This document shows, in pieces, positions 62,030-64,000 of a DNA stretch of 64,000 bases. A model generated the notes under the pieces. That model saw only the letters and a program-made list of their open reading frames with translations, was not told where the DNA came from and ran no database searches. The position numbers and the translations under genes were made by a program. The stretch is from Hymenopellis radicata. Its lineage: Eukaryota > Basidiomycota > Agaricomycetes > Agaricales > Physalacriaceae. The stretch spans positions 1-64,000 of the forward strand of contig JADNRX010000310.1 in NCBI GenBank assembly GCA_015501595.1, in the 5' to 3' direction. Positions within the stretch are counted from its first letter, which is position 1. Each line of letters starts with the position of its first letter.

Positions 62030-62205
62030 ACTCACGCTTTATAGTCAGCCTCAGTCTTTACACGAAGAGCCGTTATTGCAGAGGCAGCGTCTTCCGCAGC
62101 TTCCGAATCCGCCTCCCCACACGCAAAGTCCGACTGCTGATTTCCGCCATCTTTTGGGGAATTCAGCAGATCCTGGTTTTTGTGGAGCTCGGTGGCAGAG
62201 GACAT
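62030..62205 (-). CDS. Second copy of the small unknown gene at 50195-50458, probably truncated
   Basis: The ATG at 62205 starts MSSATELHKNQDLLNSPKDG, then ASAITALRVKTEADYKA and the donor gtgagttcctg. The first exon is longer than in the other copy by an Ala/Glu-rich insert (GEADSEAAEDAASA). Behind the donor the sequence matching the other copy's second exon has decayed, so no complete product can be proposed. Confidence 0.45.
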
Positions 62206-63063
62206 TTGCGATTCGGAATGTCGTATCGTGACGGTATTCCAGTGGTAGAAAGGGAGGTCCAAGTCGCCTCGCGGCCAAGATTAAGGCACGCTAAGATTGA
62301 TGGGCGGCGGTGAGAGGCCGCTGGATGCGGACAACGATGAAGAGAGTGCGACAGATGGTGAGAGTACGAAAAAAAGCGCGTATGCGTCATAGGCACACTA
62401 TCGTCACTGGACTCGCCGAGCACGGTCCGAAAATCCAAGTTGCGATCTTGACTTGGAACTTTTTCGACTCCTATGTCGACCCATCCTTCGTTGACCTCAC
62501 CATATTCCGCATCTCTTCGAGCTTAGAGCCCCATAGTGCACTACTTGAGGATGCCCTTCCGAAGGTGGAGGACGGCACCTTCTTCCGTCAACCAGGACCA
62601 TGCTTCACGTACCTCTCATACCTCATGACTTTTTTCCTATTTTCAGCTTCCTCTTTCTCTCTCTCTCTCTGTCTCCATGAATATATCACTTGGACATGGG
62701 ACTGCCGTTCGGCTGGCACATGAGATTGTAGACGCTGAGGCCCGCTGAAGGTGCTCAGCCTGAGCGTGTAGCGGACGGATCGAGCTACTCGGGGACGGGT
62801 CAGTTTTCGGATGGTGGAGGCTTGTTGGAGTCCAAGTTGAATGATGTTGTGAATGCGACTTGAGTCTTTCCCAAATCTTATGGATGAGCTGGAGACAATT
62901 GGGTTTATTCCAAATGGTGGGAGGATATACTGTAAGTGGTGGGGGCATGGTGTTCTGTTCCGGCGCTCACATATTCTTGACAGGGAAACATCACAACGGC
63001 CGTTGTTCACGCAGGGGGTTTCCTTCTGGACATGAGACGATAGAAGTCTAACGACTTTGACAG

Positions 63064-63812
63064 GTGCGTTATGTTGAGGTGTCCGGTGATAACTGGATCT
63101 TGGCGAGAGCTTTAGGTATGACATTGGCTGTGCACTGGCGAATGAACACTGACTGTCTTTTAGAAAGAGTTCGGCTGGCGGCACAAGAGATGAAGTTACG
63201 CGGGCTTACAGAGTTAACACCTGAACTGATCCGGGAGATCCCTTTCAGTCGACGGTGGTGCTTTTTTATTCTCATCTCTTGACGATTCACCTGACCTCCA
63301 TCTAGCGCTACTGTCTGAGAGCGAGGACAAGGAAAATGATTGCAATCCCAAGGCCCCTAAGTGCTTGCTTTCTGCCAGTCCGTAAAGGACGACATCGCGC
63401 CCACTATCTGCACCCATCGCATCGATGCACGAATCTCGGCAGTATCCATAGACCCTCGATTGACCTTTACACCAGGCTTAAGGAACTAAAGGCTCGCGAA
63501 TCGCTGCTGACACCCAACATGTGCCGTTCTGTGCCCAAATCGAGCCTCAATCCATCGACAGCTCGAGCACTGTACCGTCATCGTCGAGTTCAACACTCAC
63601 GACCGACTCCGCCTGTACCGAAGAAGGACGCTGCTTCGCCGTTTTCGCCGATTCCTATGGTCCAGGCGACGAATGCTACTCTGATGGAGCGCACTATACT
63701 CGGTATTGACGACGCTAAGGAAGACGATGAAGATGAAGACGGTCTTGGCCTTGACCATGACACTATCGGAGGTTTTGGACGAGGTCAGATTTGGGCTGTT
63801 AATGCGTGAACT
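63064..63812 (+). CDS. Hypothetical, fragmentary
   Basis: Plus-strand pieces: VEVSGDNWILARAL, an intron, then ERVRLAAQEMKLRGLTELTP and ELIREIPFSR. A one-base change of frame at a T run (about 63260) leads to FLFSSLDDSPDLHLALLSES, then EDKENDCNPKAPKCLLSASP and an acidic end DDAKEDDEDEDGLGLDHDT. EDKEN resembles a KEN-type degron, but this alone does not identify the protein. The region 62206-63060 and the last 190 bp hold no gene I can support. Confidence 0.25.
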
Positions 63813-64000
63813 TTATATTAAACCGTCCAGGTCGACGCTTTCCCTGAAGCTTTCATACTTCCCAATTCTCGAAAGTCCACCGGAACTGTCAATAACGAGA
63901 ATCTGCATTCCATACAAGTCGAATACAGTGGAATATTATTGGCCCTGCAATAGTTCACTCATTCGGTTGGTTTCTTGCCTCGGGCCTGCCTCGTCGACGT

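Overview
This window is nuclear DNA of a filamentous basidiomycete, very probably an Agaricomycete. The evidence is many short (about 45-60 bp) GT-AG introns, a Plavaka-type transposase, Crypton-like tyrosine recombinases, a TET/JBP-type dioxygenase, an HNH_2 protein and remnants of lignocellulose enzymes (GH1, CE15, GH10). No virus, rRNA, tRNA or CRISPR array is supported.

Layout. 0-15 kb is ordinary gene space. It holds the 5' part of a GH1 beta-glucosidase leaving the left edge, a complete BEACH/WD40 protein (2.3-9.7 kb), a complete M28 glutamate-carboxypeptidase-like peptidase (9.9-13.3 kb) and an HNH_2 protein. 15.9-18.8 kb carries two small genes of unknown function (called A and B here), duplicated as a head-to-head inverted pair around a 573 bp intergenic gap. 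18.9-21.2 kb is low-complexity DNA followed by a roughly 100 bp minisatellite.

From 22 kb on, the window is accessory and largely decayed. 22.5-25.7 kb has a broken CE15-linker-GH10 fusion and the C-terminal half of an MFS transporter. 27.6-34.5 kb has a mutated Plavaka-like transposase and a second ORF; both start codons lie directly beneath copies of the same palindrome. 35-58 kb contains truncated or frameshifted copies of conserved host genes: VPS41, a RhoGEF, fatty-acid-synthase alpha, a Rad2/XPG nuclease, TBP, dynein light chain LC8 and polyubiquitin. They are mixed with two Crypton-like recombinase copies, a TET/JBP-like dioxygenase and a DUF6729/DDE-type transposase-like gene.

The BEACH, M28 and HNH genes splice cleanly along their whole length. 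The frame breaks elsewhere therefore look like real decay rather than general sequence error, although raw reads would be needed to prove it. The most interesting items are the graveyard of host-gene fragments, the CE15-GH10 fusion, the TET/JBP-like gene among transposons, the mirrored A-B gene pair, a 5-nt micro-exon inside the M28 active-site motif, and the shared start-site palindrome.
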